Below, in pieces: positions 24,446 to 34,680 of a stretch of DNA of 48,995 nt. The position numbers were made by a program, and so were the translations under genes. The notes beneath the pieces are model-generated. The model was not told the origin of the DNA. It did not search any database and saw only the letters and a list, made by a program, of their open reading frames with translations. The stretch is from CALMNV01 sp035688975 (GTDB lineage: Bacteria; Actinomycetota; Actinomycetes; Actinomycetales; Dermatophilaceae): NCBI RefSeq assembly GCF_035688975.1, contig NZ_DASSMH010000142.1, forward strand, positions 1 to 48,995, written 5' to 3'. Every line of letters starts with the position of its first letter. Position 1 is the stretch's first letter.

Positions 24446-24468
24446 GCAGTGGCGGCCACACTGGGGGA

Positions 24469-25425
24469 ATGGCGGAGACGACGGCACGGGTGCTGCGGCT
24501 GCTGGACCTGCTCCAGTCGCGGCCCGTCTGGAGCGGCACCGAGCTGGGCGCGCGGCTCGGCGTGACGACCCGCAGCGTGCGACGCGACGTCGAGCGGCTC
24601 CGGGAGCTCGGCTATCCCGTCAACGCGACCCAGGGCGCCGGCGGCGGCTACCAGCTCGGCGCTGGGCGCCGGCTCCCTCCGCTGCTGCTCGACGACGACG
24701 AGGCGGTCGCCATCGCCGTCTGCCTGCGCGTCGCGGCGGGCGGCACGGTCGAAGGGGTCGGCGAGGCGGCCGTGCGCACCCTCGCCAAGCTCGACCAAGT
24801 GCTGCCAGGCCGGCTGCGGGGTCAGGTCGAGGCCATCCACGCCGCGACGGTGACCCTTGACCACCCCGGTCCTGTCGTGGACGCCCGGGCCCTGCTCCTG
24901 CTGGCCCGCGCGGTCCGGGGCCTCGAGCGCGTCACCTTCACCTACACGGGCGTGACCGGGCCACCGTCCCTGCGCCGTGTCGAGCCCTACCGGCTCGTCG
25001 CCACCGGGCGACGGTGGTATCTCCTCGCCTTCGACCTCGACCGCGACGACTGGCGCACCTTCCGCCTCGACCGGCTCACGGACGCCGCGGCAACGGGATG
25101 GCGGTTCGCACCGCGCGAGGCGCCGGACGCCGCCGACTACGTCCGCCGGGCGATCAGCCAGTCCGCCTACGACCACGTCGCCAGGGTCCGCATCGAGGCA
25201 CCGGAACCGGTTGTGGCGCAACGCATTCCGCCCTCGGTGGGCACCGTCACCGCAGACGGGCCCCGTCGCTGCCTGCTCGAGGCCGGTGGGAGCGACCTCG
25301 ACGCCATGGCGATGCACCTGGGTGCACTGCCGTGGGAGCTGACCGTGCTCGATCCACCCGAGCTGCGCGAGGCGATGGGTCGACAGGCGGACCGGCTCGC
25401 GCGCGCTGCGAGGATGAGGCCATGA
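24469..25425 (+). CDS. YafY-type HTH/WYL-domain transcriptional regulator
   Basis: 318 residues. An N-terminal HTH_11 domain (VLRLLDLLQSRPVWSGTELGARLGVTTRSVRRDVERLRELGYPV, about residues 7-50) is followed by GAGGGYQLG and a WYL ligand-binding domain around residues 140-220 (VEPYRLVATGRRWYLLAFD, then DWRTFRLDRL), ending in a WCX-like region. WYL proteins sense small ligands or nucleic acids. The stop overlaps the rsmI start. Divergent DinB gene is the likely target. Confidence 0.92.
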   Translation: MAETTARVLRLLDLLQSRPVWSGTELGARLGVTTRSVRRDVERLRELGYPVNATQGAGGGYQLGAGRRLPPLLLDDDEAVAIAVCLRVAAGGTVEGVGEAAVRTLAKLDQVLPGRLRGQVEAIHAATVTLDHPGPVVDARALLLLARAVRGLERVTFTYTGVTGPPSLRRVEPYRLVATGRRWYLLAFDLDRDDWRTFRLDRLTDAAATGWRFAPREAPDAADYVRRAISQSAYDHVARVRIEAPEPVVAQRIPPSVGTVTADGPRRCLLEAGGSDLDAMAMHLGALPWELTVLDPPELREAMGRQADRLARAARMRP

Positions 25426-26246
25426 CCGCCGGAGTCCTCGTCCTCGCCGCCACCCCGATCGGCGACCCCCGGGACGCCGCCCCCCGGCTCGCGCAGGAGC
25501 TGTCCGACGCCGATGTCATTGCGGCAGAGGACACGCGGCGACTTCGTCGCCTCCTCGGAGAGCTGGCCGTTTCGCCCCGCGGCACCGTGGTGAGCTACCA
25601 CGAGCACAACGAGGCCCGCCGCACCCCGGAACTGGTCGACCGCCTCCTCGCCGGCGACCGCGTCGTCGTCGTCACGGATGCCGGTATGCCGTCGGTCTCC
25701 GACCCGGGCTACCGGCTCGTCGCCGCCGCGGTGGAGGCGCACGTGCGCGTGACGTGCGTGCCGGGGCCGAGCGCGGTCCTCATGGCGCTTGCCGTCTCGG
25801 GGCTGCCGGTCGACCGCTTCTGCTTCGACGGCTTCCTGCCGCGCCGGCCGGGCGAGCGGGCCCGGGTCCTCGCGGACGACGTGGCCGAGCGGCGCACCAT
25901 GGTCTTCTTCGAGGCGCCGCACCGCCTCGTCGACACCCTGCGGGCCATGCGGGAGGCGTTCGGCGGCGACCGCCGGGGCGCCGTGTGCCGCGAGCTCACC
26001 AAGACTTACGAGGAGGTCCGGCGGGGCACGCTCGACGAGCTCATCGGATGGGCCGAGGTGGGCGTCAAGGGGGAGATCACCATCGTCGTGGCGGGGGCGA
26101 ACCGGCAGGTCGGGTCCGTCGAGGACGCGCTGGGCGGCATACGGCAGCGGGTGGCCGCCGGTGAGCGGCTCAAGGACGTCTGCGCCGACGTCGCCGCGCG
26201 CACCGGGCTGTCCAAGAAGGCCCTCTACGACGCCACGGTGGGTTAG
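25422..26246 (+). CDS. rsmI: 16S rRNA 2'-O-ribose C1402 methyltransferase
   Basis: 274 residues from ATG 25422, overlapping the WYL stop by 4 nt. Tetrapyrrole-methylase-fold enzyme: ATPIGDPRDAAPRL at the N-terminus, IAAEDTRRLRRLL, SYHEHNE, VTDAGMPSVSDPGY and VPGPSAVLMALAVSGLP are all RsmI signatures. It methylates C1402 in the ribosomal P site with SAM. Ile in LGGIRQ is encoded by ATA inside a CGGCATAC octamer, and AGMPS spans another octamer. Confidence 0.95.
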   Translation: MTAGVLVLAATPIGDPRDAAPRLAQELSDADVIAAEDTRRLRRLLGELAVSPRGTVVSYHEHNEARRTPELVDRLLAGDRVVVVTDAGMPSVSDPGYRLVAAAVEAHVRVTCVPGPSAVLMALAVSGLPVDRFCFDGFLPRRPGERARVLADDVAERRTMVFFEAPHRLVDTLRAMREAFGGDRRGAVCRELTKTYEEVRRGTLDELIGWAEVGVKGEITIVVAGANRQVGSVEDALGGIRQRVAAGERLKDVCADVAARTGLSKKALYDATVG

Positions 26247-26343
26247 CGATCGGCCCGCGTGGTCGGGGGTTGCGGCCGGTCCCGAGGGGGGTAAGGCTGT
26301 CTGCGCACGGCACGAACAGGTCCACATCCGAAGGAGCACACAC

Positions 26344-26772
26344 ATGGCCACCACCCGCAACGCCTCCGCCCACTGGGAGGGCTCGCTCATGGAGGGCGCC
26401 GGGCGCGTCACCCTCGACTCGTCGGGGCTCGGCACCTTCGAGGTCACGTGGCCCGCCCGCACGGAGGCGCCCAACGGCAAGACCAGCCCGGAGGAGCTCA
26501 TCGCCGCCGCGCACTCGACGTGCTTCTCCATGGCGCTCTCGCACGGTCTCGCCCAGGCCGGGACGCCGGCGACGTCCATCGACACGTCCGCCGCGGTGAC
26601 CTTCAAGCCGGGCACGGGCATCACCGGCATCGCGCTGACCGTGACCGGCGCCGTCCCCGGCATGACCGCCGAGGACTTCCAGAAGGCCGCCGAGGACGCC
26701 AAGGCCGGGTGCCCGGTGAGCCAGGCGCTCAAGGCCGTGCCGATCACTCTGGAGGCCCACTTCACCGAGTGA
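26344..26772 (+). CDS. OsmC/Ohr-family peroxiredoxin
   Basis: 142 residues from ATG 26344 with AGGAG about 8 nt upstream. The two peroxidatic/resolving cysteines are in HSTCFSMAL (about residue 60) and AGCPVSQAL (about 125), as in OsmC. It reduces organic hydroperoxides in the cytoplasm. A strong hairpin follows the stop. Its position between rsmI and metG is not part of the usual conserved block and may be an insertion in this lineage. Confidence 0.93.
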   Translation: MATTRNASAHWEGSLMEGAGRVTLDSSGLGTFEVTWPARTEAPNGKTSPEELIAAAHSTCFSMALSHGLAQAGTPATSIDTSAAVTFKPGTGITGIALTVTGAVPGMTAEDFQKAAEDAKAGCPVSQALKAVPITLEAHFTE

Positions 26773-26786
26773 CCTGACGCCACCGC

Positions 26787-26828
26787 CGCCGCCCCCGGGC
26801 CCCGCGTTGCCGGCGCCCGGGGGCGGCG
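26787..26828 (+). terminator. Strong GC hairpin after osmC
   Basis: Arms GCCGCCCCCGGGC (26788-26800) and its exact complement (26815-26827), extendable by one pair, with a 14-base loop. No U-run. It separates osmC from the metG promoter, whose -10 begins at 26840. Confidence 0.7.
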
Positions 26829-26839
26829 CCGCTCCGCCC

Positions 26840-26845
26840 TAGGAT
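26840..26845 (+). promoter_or_regulatory. Leaderless -10 element of metG
   Basis: TAGGAT, seven bases before ATG 26853. It argues for MSKVL as the true start rather than the ATG at 26844, which overlaps this element. Confidence 0.6.
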
Positions 26846-26852
26846 GGCGCGC

Positions 26853-28670
26853 ATGAGCAAAGTCCTGTCAGCGGTCGCCTGGCCCTACACCAACGGGCCG
26901 CGCCACATCGGCCACGTGGCCGGGTTCGGTGTCCCGTCCGACGTGTTCAGCCGCTACATGCGGATGGCCGGCCACGACGTGCTCATGGTCTCCGGCACCG
27001 ACGAGCACGGCACGCCGATCCTCGTCCTGGCCGAGAAGGAGGGCGTCTCGCCGCGGGAGGTCGCGGACCGCTACAACCGCGTCATCGCCACCGACCTGGC
27101 CGACCTCGGCCTCTCCTACGACCTCTTCACGCGGACGACGACCGGGAACCACTATGCCGTCGCGCAGGAGCTCTTCACCGTCTGCCACGCCAACGGCTAC
27201 ATGATCGAGGAGACGACCCGCGGGGCGATCAGCCCGTCGACGGGCCGCACGCTGCCGGACCGCTACATCGAGGGCACCTGCCCCATCTGCGGCTACCCCG
27301 AGGCCCGCGGCGACCAGTGCGACAACTGCGGCAACCAGCTCGACCCCACGGAGCTCATCGACCCGCGCAGCAAGATCGACGGCGAGACGCCGGAGTTCGT
27401 GCTGACCCAGCACTTCTTCCTCGACCTGCCCGCGCTCGCCGGTGCGCTGGGGGAGTGGCTCGACGGGCGCGAGGCCACCGGCACGTGGCGCCCCAACGTC
27501 ATCAAGTTCAGCAAGAACCTCCTCGAGGACGTCCGGCCCCGGGCGATGACGCGAGACATCGACTGGGGCATCCCTGTGCCCCTCGACGGCTGGCGCGACA
27601 ACCCGCACAAGCGGCTCTACGTGTGGTTCGACGCCGTCGTCGGCTACCTCTCGGCCTCGATCGAATGGGCCCGGCGCCTCGGCGAGCCGGAGCGCTGGCG
27701 CGAGTGGTGGAACGACACCGCGGCGGTGTCGTACTACTTCCAGGGCAAGGACAACATCACCTTCCACTCCCAGATCTGGCCCGCCGAGCTGCTCGCGTAT
27801 GCCGGTCGGGGGGACAAGGGCGGCACCGCCGGAGGCTACGGCGAGCTCAACCTGCCCACCGAGGTCGTGGCGAGCGAGTTCATGACCATGGAGGGCAAGC
27901 AGTTCTCGACGAGCCGCGGCCACGTCATCTACGTCCGGGAGGTCCTCGACCGCTACGGCCCCGACCCGCTGCGCTACTTCATCTGCGCTGCGGGTCCGGA
28001 GAGCCAGGACAGCGACTTCACGTGGGCCGAGTTCGTCCAGCGCAACAACTCCGAGCTCGTCGGGGGGTGGGGCAACCTCGTCAACCGCACCGCGTCGATG
28101 ATCGCCAAGAGCTTCGGGGAGATCCCGGCGGCCGGTGCCTTGGAGCCCGTCGACGAAGCTCTGCTCGACACGGTGCGCGGCGCCTTCGACACCGTCGGCG
28201 AGCTCATCGAGCGGCAGCGCGTCAAGCAGGCGATCGGCGAGGTGATGCGCGTCGTCGGCGAGGCGAACAAGTACGTCTCCGACACGGAACCCTTCCGCCT
28301 CAAGGGCGCTCATGAGCGCGAGCGCCTCGCCACGGTGCTCCACGTGCTCGCGCAGGCCGTCACCGACATCAACACGCTCACCGCGCCCTTCCTGCCGCAC
28401 GGCGCCAACCGGGTCCACTCGGTGCTCGGGGGCACCGGCCAGCTCGTGCCCATGCCGCGGCTCGACGAGGTGACCGACCTCGACACCGGCGTGCCCTACC
28501 CCGTCATCACCGGCGAGTACTCCAGCTCGCCGCGGTGGGAGTCCCGACCCGTCGTGCCCGGCACGCGCATCGACAAGCCGACCCTCGTCTTCACGAAGTT
28601 CGACCCGTCCGTCGTCGAGGACGAGGTCAACCGCATGCGTGGCGAGGTGGCGCAGGGCGAGGGCGAATGA
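26853..28670 (+). CDS. metG: Methionine-tRNA ligase
   Basis: 605 residues. The HIGH motif is at residues 18-21 (RHIGH), the zinc knuckle CPICGYPEARGDQCDNCG near residue 145, and the KMSKS equivalent is KQFSTSRG near 350. It charges tRNA-Met and fMet. No C-terminal tRNA-binding (EMAP-like) domain follows, so it is the shorter form. The stop overlaps the tatD start. The same metG-tatD-rpfB-ksgA-ispE order is well known from mycobacteria. Confidence 0.97.
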   Translation: MSKVLSAVAWPYTNGPRHIGHVAGFGVPSDVFSRYMRMAGHDVLMVSGTDEHGTPILVLAEKEGVSPREVADRYNRVIATDLADLGLSYDLFTRTTTGNHYAVAQELFTVCHANGYMIEETTRGAISPSTGRTLPDRYIEGTCPICGYPEARGDQCDNCGNQLDPTELIDPRSKIDGETPEFVLTQHFFLDLPALAGALGEWLDGREATGTWRPNVIKFSKNLLEDVRPRAMTRDIDWGIPVPLDGWRDNPHKRLYVWFDAVVGYLSASIEWARRLGEPERWREWWNDTAAVSYYFQGKDNITFHSQIWPAELLAYAGRGDKGGTAGGYGELNLPTEVVASEFMTMEGKQFSTSRGHVIYVREVLDRYGPDPLRYFICAAGPESQDSDFTWAEFVQRNNSELVGGWGNLVNRTASMIAKSFGEIPAAGALEPVDEALLDTVRGAFDTVGELIERQRVKQAIGEVMRVVGEANKYVSDTEPFRLKGAHERERLATVLHVLAQAVTDINTLTAPFLPHGANRVHSVLGGTGQLVPMPRLDEVTDLDTGVPYPVITGEYSSSPRWESRPVVPGTRIDKPTLVFTKFDPSVVEDEVNRMRGEVAQGEGE

Positions 28671-29524
28671 GCCCGCCGGACAACGGTCGTCGGGGTCTTC
28701 CCGACACGGCCCCCGACCCGCTGCCGATCGACGTGGTCGACAACCATGTCCACCTCGACCTGGCCCGTGAGGACGAGGAGCCCCTCGCCGTGGCGGACGC
28801 GCTCAAGCGGGCGGCTTCCGTCGGTGTCACACGGCTGGTCCAGGTCGGCTGTGACCTCGACGGCATCGGCTTCACGGTGGACGCCGTCGAGAGGCATCCC
28901 GAGCTTCTCGGCGCGGTTGCCTTGCACCCCAACGAGATTCCCCGTCTCGCCGCGGCTGGCCGGCTCGACGAGGCGTATGCCGTCGTCGCCGGGGCGGTGG
29001 CCCACGAGCGCGTCCGCGCCGTCGGCGAGACGGGGCTCGACTACTTCAGGACCGGGCCCGACGGCATACCGGTGCAGCAGGAGGCCTTCCGCTGGCACAT
29101 CGACCTGGCCAAGCGTGTCGGCGCGGCGCTGCAGGTGCACGACCGCGACGCGCACGACGACGTCCTGCGGATCCTCGCCGAGGAGGGAGCGCCGGAGCGC
29201 ACGGTGCTGCACTGCTACTCCGGGGACCTCGCCATGGCGCGGGAGTGCGTCGAGCGCGGCTACTACCTGTCCTTCGCCGGCACGGTGACCTTCAAGAACG
29301 CCCGCCGGCTGCGCGACGCGCTCGCCGTCGTGCCGCTCGAGCAGGTGCTCGTCGAGACGGACGCGCCCTACCTGGCGCCCACGCCGCACCGGGGCGCGAC
29401 GAACGCCTCCTACCTCGTGCCGTTCACGGTCCGCACGATGGCCGGCATCCTCGGCGTCGACGTGCCGGCCCTGTGCCGGGCGGTGTCCGGCAACGCCGAG
29501 CGCGTCTACGGCTCGTGGTCGTGA
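28667..29524 (+). CDS. tatD: TatD-family metal-dependent hydrolase/DNase
   Basis: 285 residues from ATG 28667 (ATGA overlap with metG). Amidohydrolase fold with VDNHVHLDL, AVGETGLDYFR, QVHDRDAHDD, LHCYSGD and VETDAPYLAP, which carry the metal His, Glu and Asp residues. The first motif reads NHVH rather than the common THCH/SHCH. By family a 3'-5' exonuclease or D-aminoacyl-tRNA deacylase-like nuclease in DNA repair and quality control. An octamer encodes DGIPVQ through ATA. Confidence 0.93.
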   Translation: MSPPDNGRRGLPDTAPDPLPIDVVDNHVHLDLAREDEEPLAVADALKRAASVGVTRLVQVGCDLDGIGFTVDAVERHPELLGAVALHPNEIPRLAAAGRLDEAYAVVAGAVAHERVRAVGETGLDYFRTGPDGIPVQQEAFRWHIDLAKRVGAALQVHDRDAHDDVLRILAEEGAPERTVLHCYSGDLAMARECVERGYYLSFAGTVTFKNARRLRDALAVVPLEQVLVETDAPYLAPTPHRGATNASYLVPFTVRTMAGILGVDVPALCRAVSGNAERVYGSWS

Positions 29525-29690
29525 CCGCGCGACACGCCGGTCCGTGACCAGAGTGAGGCCCTACCGTTACCGAAATTTGACCTTTCGGGCCGTGATCCGG
29601 GAGGCTGGGTGACCGTTGGCCGGTTGCCGCCCCGCATCGAGGGTCTCGAGAGCGCGCAGCACCCGGATTTCGCCCTGACCCCGGAGTGCC
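29525..29690. promoter_or_regulatory. rpfB upstream region
   Basis: Holds an AT-richer hairpin, CCGAAA (29570-29575) and TTTCGG (29583-29588), and spaced words GTTACC and TTGACC that faintly resemble MtrA direct repeats. I could not identify a c-di-AMP riboswitch, which precedes rpf genes in some actinobacteria. Confidence 0.35.
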
Positions 29691-30848
29691 GTGATCTCTC
29701 GCAAGACTGCCGTCCTGTCCGCCGCCGGCGCCGCCCTCGTCTTCACGAGTGGTGGTGCCCTTGCCGCCTCCCTCGACAAGTCCGTCAACCTCTCCGTTGA
29801 CGGCGCGTCGAGCTCGCACCACGTCTTCGCCCGCACCGTCGGCGACCTGCTGTCCGCCCAGGGCATCGCCGTGTCGGGCGCCGACGTCGTCGTCCCCGAC
29901 CCCAGCGCCCCCCTGCACGACGGCGACACCGTCACCGTCAAGTACGCCCGCACCGTCACCGTCACCATCGACGGCAAGACCCGGACGATCACGACGACCG
30001 AGACCAACGTCGACGGCGCCCTGCTCGCCCTCGGGCTGCACGGCGGCGACGACCGGCTCTCCGTGTCCCGGTCCCAGACGATCGGCCGGCAGGGCCTGAG
30101 CCTCACCGTGACCACGCCCAAGGACATCACCGTCGTCGTGGCGGGCAAGCCGGCCAAGCACACGATCACCGCCGCGACGGTGTCGGAGGCCCTGGCGCAG
30201 CTGCGCGTCCAGGTCGGCCCCGCCGACAAGGTGGCGCCGGCCCCGGCCGCAGCCCTCGCCGACGGCACGACGATCGTGGTGCAGCACGTGACGACCAAGG
30301 ACGCCGCCGTCGCCCAGGCGATCCCCTTCACGACCGTGCGCAAGCAGTCGGCCGACCTCTACGCGGGCGAGACGAAGGTGGCCACGCCCGGTGCCACGGG
30401 GAGCCGCACCGTCACCGTGCGACAGACCGTCGTCGACGGCAAGGTCGTCTCCAGCACCGCGGTCGCAGCCACGGTGACCCGGCCCGCCGTCAACCAGGTC
30501 GTCCTCGTGGGCACCAGGCAGCGCCCGGCCCCCACGCCGGCTCCTGTGCGCACGTCGTCGAGCCGCACCACGTCGCCCGCGCCCGCCCCGACGAACGGCG
30601 GCGGACTCAACCTCGCCCGTGCGTCGATGTGGGACCGGGTGGCGTCCTGCGAGTCGGGCAACAACTGGCACATCAACACGGGCAACGGCTACTACGGCGG
30701 CCTGCAGTTCTCGGTCAGCACGTGGCTCGGCTACGGCGGCGGCCAGTTCGCCCCTCGCGCCGACCTCGCGACGCGGGAGCAGCAGATCACGGTGGCCAAC
30801 CGCGCGTATGCCGACAACGGCCTGTCGCAGTGGAGCTGCAAGGCCTGA
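29691..30848 (+). CDS. rpfB: Resuscitation-promoting factor RpfB
   Basis: 385 residues from GTG 29691. A signal/anchor helix (AVLSAAGAALVFTSGGALAA) precedes three DUF348 repeats (about residues 30-200; each with a VDGAL/TVSEAL-like stretch), then a G5 domain (about 200-280) and, after a Pro/Ser/Thr linker, the catalytic Rpf domain (WDRVASCESGNNWHINTGNG, with the catalytic Glu) ending in LSQWSCKA. It is a secreted lytic transglycosylase-like muralytic enzyme that wakes dormant cells. Domain order is as in M. tuberculosis RpfB, and its place before ksgA is conserved. Confidence 0.96.
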   Translation: MISRKTAVLSAAGAALVFTSGGALAASLDKSVNLSVDGASSSHHVFARTVGDLLSAQGIAVSGADVVVPDPSAPLHDGDTVTVKYARTVTVTIDGKTRTITTTETNVDGALLALGLHGGDDRLSVSRSQTIGRQGLSLTVTTPKDITVVVAGKPAKHTITAATVSEALAQLRVQVGPADKVAPAPAAALADGTTIVVQHVTTKDAAVAQAIPFTTVRKQSADLYAGETKVATPGATGSRTVTVRQTVVDGKVVSSTAVAATVTRPAVNQVVLVGTRQRPAPTPAPVRTSSSRTTSPAPAPTNGGGLNLARASMWDRVASCESGNNWHINTGNGYYGGLQFSVSTWLGYGGGQFAPRADLATREQQITVANRAYADNGLSQWSCKA

Positions 30849-30879
30849 CCGACCTCGGTGCCGTGGCACCGCCGCAGCA

Positions 30880-30918
30880 CGTATGCCGCCCGGCTCACCC
30901 CCAGCCGGGCGGCATACG
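30880..30918 (+). terminator. Terminator hairpin built from two inverted octamers
   Basis: A perfect 16-bp stem: arm CGTATGCCGCCCGGCT (30880-30895) and its complement (30903-30918), with a 7-base loop. Each arm begins or ends with the dispersed octamer (GTATGCCG at 30881, CGGCATAC at 30910). Lies 31 bases after rpfB and upstream of the ksgA promoter. Confidence 0.85.
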
Positions 30919-30954
30919 CCGTCTTCGGGCTCGGGGACACCCACCCGCGCGCCA

Positions 30955-30960
30955 TAGGGT
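30955..30960 (+). promoter_or_regulatory. Leaderless -10 element of ksgA
   Basis: TAGGGT, six bases before GTG 30967. No ribosome-binding site is present. Confidence 0.6.
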
Positions 30961-30966
30961 GACCCC

Positions 30967-31845
30967 GTGAGCACCGATCCCGAGCCCGGCACCGGCGCGC
31001 TCCTCGGGCCCGCCCAGATCCGTGAGCTTGCTGCCCGGCTCGACGTGCGTCCGACGAAGCAGTGGGGGCAGAACTTCGTCGTCGACGCCAACACGGTGCG
31101 CCGGATCGTCCGCCTCGCGGGTGTCGGCGCCCGCGACGTCGTCGTCGAGGTCGGCCCGGGCCTCGGGTCGCTCACCCTCGCGCTGCTGCCCGTGGTGCGC
31201 CGCGTCACCGCGGTCGAGGTCGACCCGCGGCTCGCCGGGGCCCTCGAGGACACGGTCCGCTGGTTCCAGCCGGAGCACCTCGACAGGCTGCGGGTCGTCG
31301 CCGCCGACGCGCTCACGCTGACGTCGTTGCCGGGCCCGCGGCCCACCGCGCTCGTGGCGAACCTGCCCTACAACATCTCGGTCCCGGTCGTGCTCTCCTT
31401 CCTCGAGCACTTCCCGTCCCTGGAACGCGTGCTCGTCATGGTGCAGCTCGAGGTCGCCGAACGGCTCGCCGCTGCGCCGGGCAGCAAGACCTACGGGGTG
31501 CCGAGCCTCAAGGCGGCCTGGTATGCCGACGTCGAGCTCGCCGGCAAGGTGGCGCGGACCGTCTTCTGGCCGGTGCCCAACGTCGACTCGGGCCTGGTGT
31601 CCCTCGTCCGCAGGGAGCCGCCCGAGACGTCGGCTCCCCGCGAGGAGGTCTTCCGGTGCATCGACGCGGCGTTCCTGCAGCGGCGCAAGTCCCTGCGGGC
31701 GGCGCTCGCGCCGTGGGCCGGATCGCCGGCCGCCGCGGAGGCGGCGCTCGTGGCGGCCGGCGTCGACCCACGGGCCCGGGGCGAGCAGCTCGACGTCGCG
31801 GCCTTCGCCCGCATCGCGGCGGCCCGTCCAGCGGGGAAACCATAG
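30967..31845 (+). CDS. ksgA: 16S rRNA dimethyladenosine transferase
   Basis: 292 residues from GTG 30967. SAM motif I VVEVGPGLGSLT (about residue 60), acidic loop VEVDPRL, and the adenosine-site motif NLPYNIS (about 131-137) identify RsmA/KsgA. It dimethylates A1518 and A1519 in helix 45 of 16S rRNA during late small-subunit assembly. Loss gives kasugamycin resistance by family knowledge. Its TAG stop is also the first half of the ispE -10 element. Confidence 0.96.
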   Translation: MSTDPEPGTGALLGPAQIRELAARLDVRPTKQWGQNFVVDANTVRRIVRLAGVGARDVVVEVGPGLGSLTLALLPVVRRVTAVEVDPRLAGALEDTVRWFQPEHLDRLRVVAADALTLTSLPGPRPTALVANLPYNISVPVVLSFLEHFPSLERVLVMVQLEVAERLAAAPGSKTYGVPSLKAAWYADVELAGKVARTVFWPVPNVDSGLVSLVRREPPETSAPREEVFRCIDAAFLQRRKSLRAALAPWAGSPAAAEAALVAAGVDPRARGEQLDVAAFARIAAARPAGKP

Positions 31846-31848
31846 GGT
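31843..31848 (+). promoter_or_regulatory. Leaderless -10 of ispE overlapping the ksgA stop
   Basis: TAGGGT begins with the TAG stop codon of ksgA and is six bases before ATG 31855. ispE may thus have its own promoter besides read-through. Confidence 0.55.
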
Positions 31849-31854
31849 GACGGC

Positions 31855-32787
31855 ATGACGATCGCCCCGACGCCGCAGGCCGTGACGGTGCGTGCGCCGG
31901 CGAAGGTCAACCTCGAGCTGCGGGTCGGCGGCCGGCGCCCGGACGGCTACCACGAGCTCGCGACGGTCTTCCAGGCCGTGTCGCTGCACGACGAGGTCTC
32001 GGTGAGCCGGTCGGCGCAGTGGCAGGTCGACGTCGGCGGCCCGTATGCCGGGCTCGTGCCCACCGGGGCGGACAACCTCGCCGTGCGGGCGGCACGGCTG
32101 CTCGCGGAGCGCTTCCATGTGGACGAGCCGGTGTCCATCCGGATCGACAAGGACATCCCGGTCGCCGGCGGCATGGCCGGCGGTTCGGCGGACGCAGCCG
32201 CCGCCCTGCTCGCCTGTGACCAGCTGTGGGGCCTCGGACTTGGCCGCGACGAGCTCGCAGACCTCGCCGCCGAGCTCGGCAGCGACGTGCCGTTCCCCCT
32301 CCTCGGTGGCAATGCGATGGGCTCGGGCCGCGGCGAGCAGCTGGCCCCGGTCCTCGCGCGCGGCAGCTTCCACTGGGTCCTCGCCGTGAGCGACACCGGC
32401 CTCGCCACGCCCGAGGTCTTCGCCGAGTTCGACCGCCTCCACCTCGGGCACACCCCGCGCGCACCTGAGGTGAGCGGTGAGCTCATGGCCGCGCTGCGCA
32501 AGGGTGACCCCACGGCGCTCGGCCGGGCCCTGCACAACGACCTGGAGCCGGCGGCCTTCGGGCTGCGCCCCGAGCTGCGCACGCTGCGCGACGCCGGGGT
32601 CGAGTTCGGCGCGCTCGGCGGCGTCGTGTCGGGGTCGGGGCCGACCGTCGCGTTCCTCACCGCGAGCCACGAGGCCGCGCTCGACCTCTCCGTGTCGCTG
32701 GCCGCGTCGGACGTCTGCCGCAACATCCGGCGCGCGAAGGGCCCGGTCCACGGCGCCTCCGTCGTGGCGGGGCCTCGTGTCGAGTGA
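31855..32787 (+). CDS. ispE: 4-diphosphocytidyl-2-C-methyl-D-erythritol kinase
   Basis: 310 residues. GHMP kinase with VRAPAKVNLELRVGGRRPDGYHEL at the N-terminus, the ATP loop PVAGGMAGGSADAAAALLA (about residues 102-120) and LGGVVSGSGPTVAFL near the C-terminus. It phosphorylates CDP-ME in the MEP isoprenoid pathway. Follows ksgA as in many actinobacteria. The reading frame ends within a 14-bp tandem repeat. Confidence 0.96.
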   Translation: MTIAPTPQAVTVRAPAKVNLELRVGGRRPDGYHELATVFQAVSLHDEVSVSRSAQWQVDVGGPYAGLVPTGADNLAVRAARLLAERFHVDEPVSIRIDKDIPVAGGMAGGSADAAAALLACDQLWGLGLGRDELADLAAELGSDVPFPLLGGNAMGSGRGEQLAPVLARGSFHWVLAVSDTGLATPEVFAEFDRLHLGHTPRAPEVSGELMAALRKGDPTALGRALHNDLEPAAFGLRPELRTLRDAGVEFGALGGVVSGSGPTVAFLTASHEAALDLSVSLAASDVCRNIRRAKGPVHGASVVAGPRVE

Positions 32788-32820
32788 GGGTGGTCGAGTG
32801 AGGGTGGTCGAGTGAAGGTG
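32779..32820 (+). repeat. Three 14-bp tandem repeats between ispE and the ABC-F gene
   Basis: GTCGAGTGAGGGTG at 32779 and 32793, and GTCGAGTGAAGGTG at 32807. The first supplies the ispE stop; the last may give the ABC-F ribosome site (GAAGG, about 10 nt before the ATG). Confidence 0.85.
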
Positions 32821-32828
32821 CACGACTG

Positions 32829-34649
<1,821 letters not shown>

Positions 34650-34680
34650 GCCACGCCGTCTTCGTGGGCTCTTCATGGGC

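Noticed and set aside
29525..29690. c-di-AMP riboswitch before rpfB
   Set aside because: Known before some actinobacterial rpf genes, but I could not find its conserved elements in this short region.
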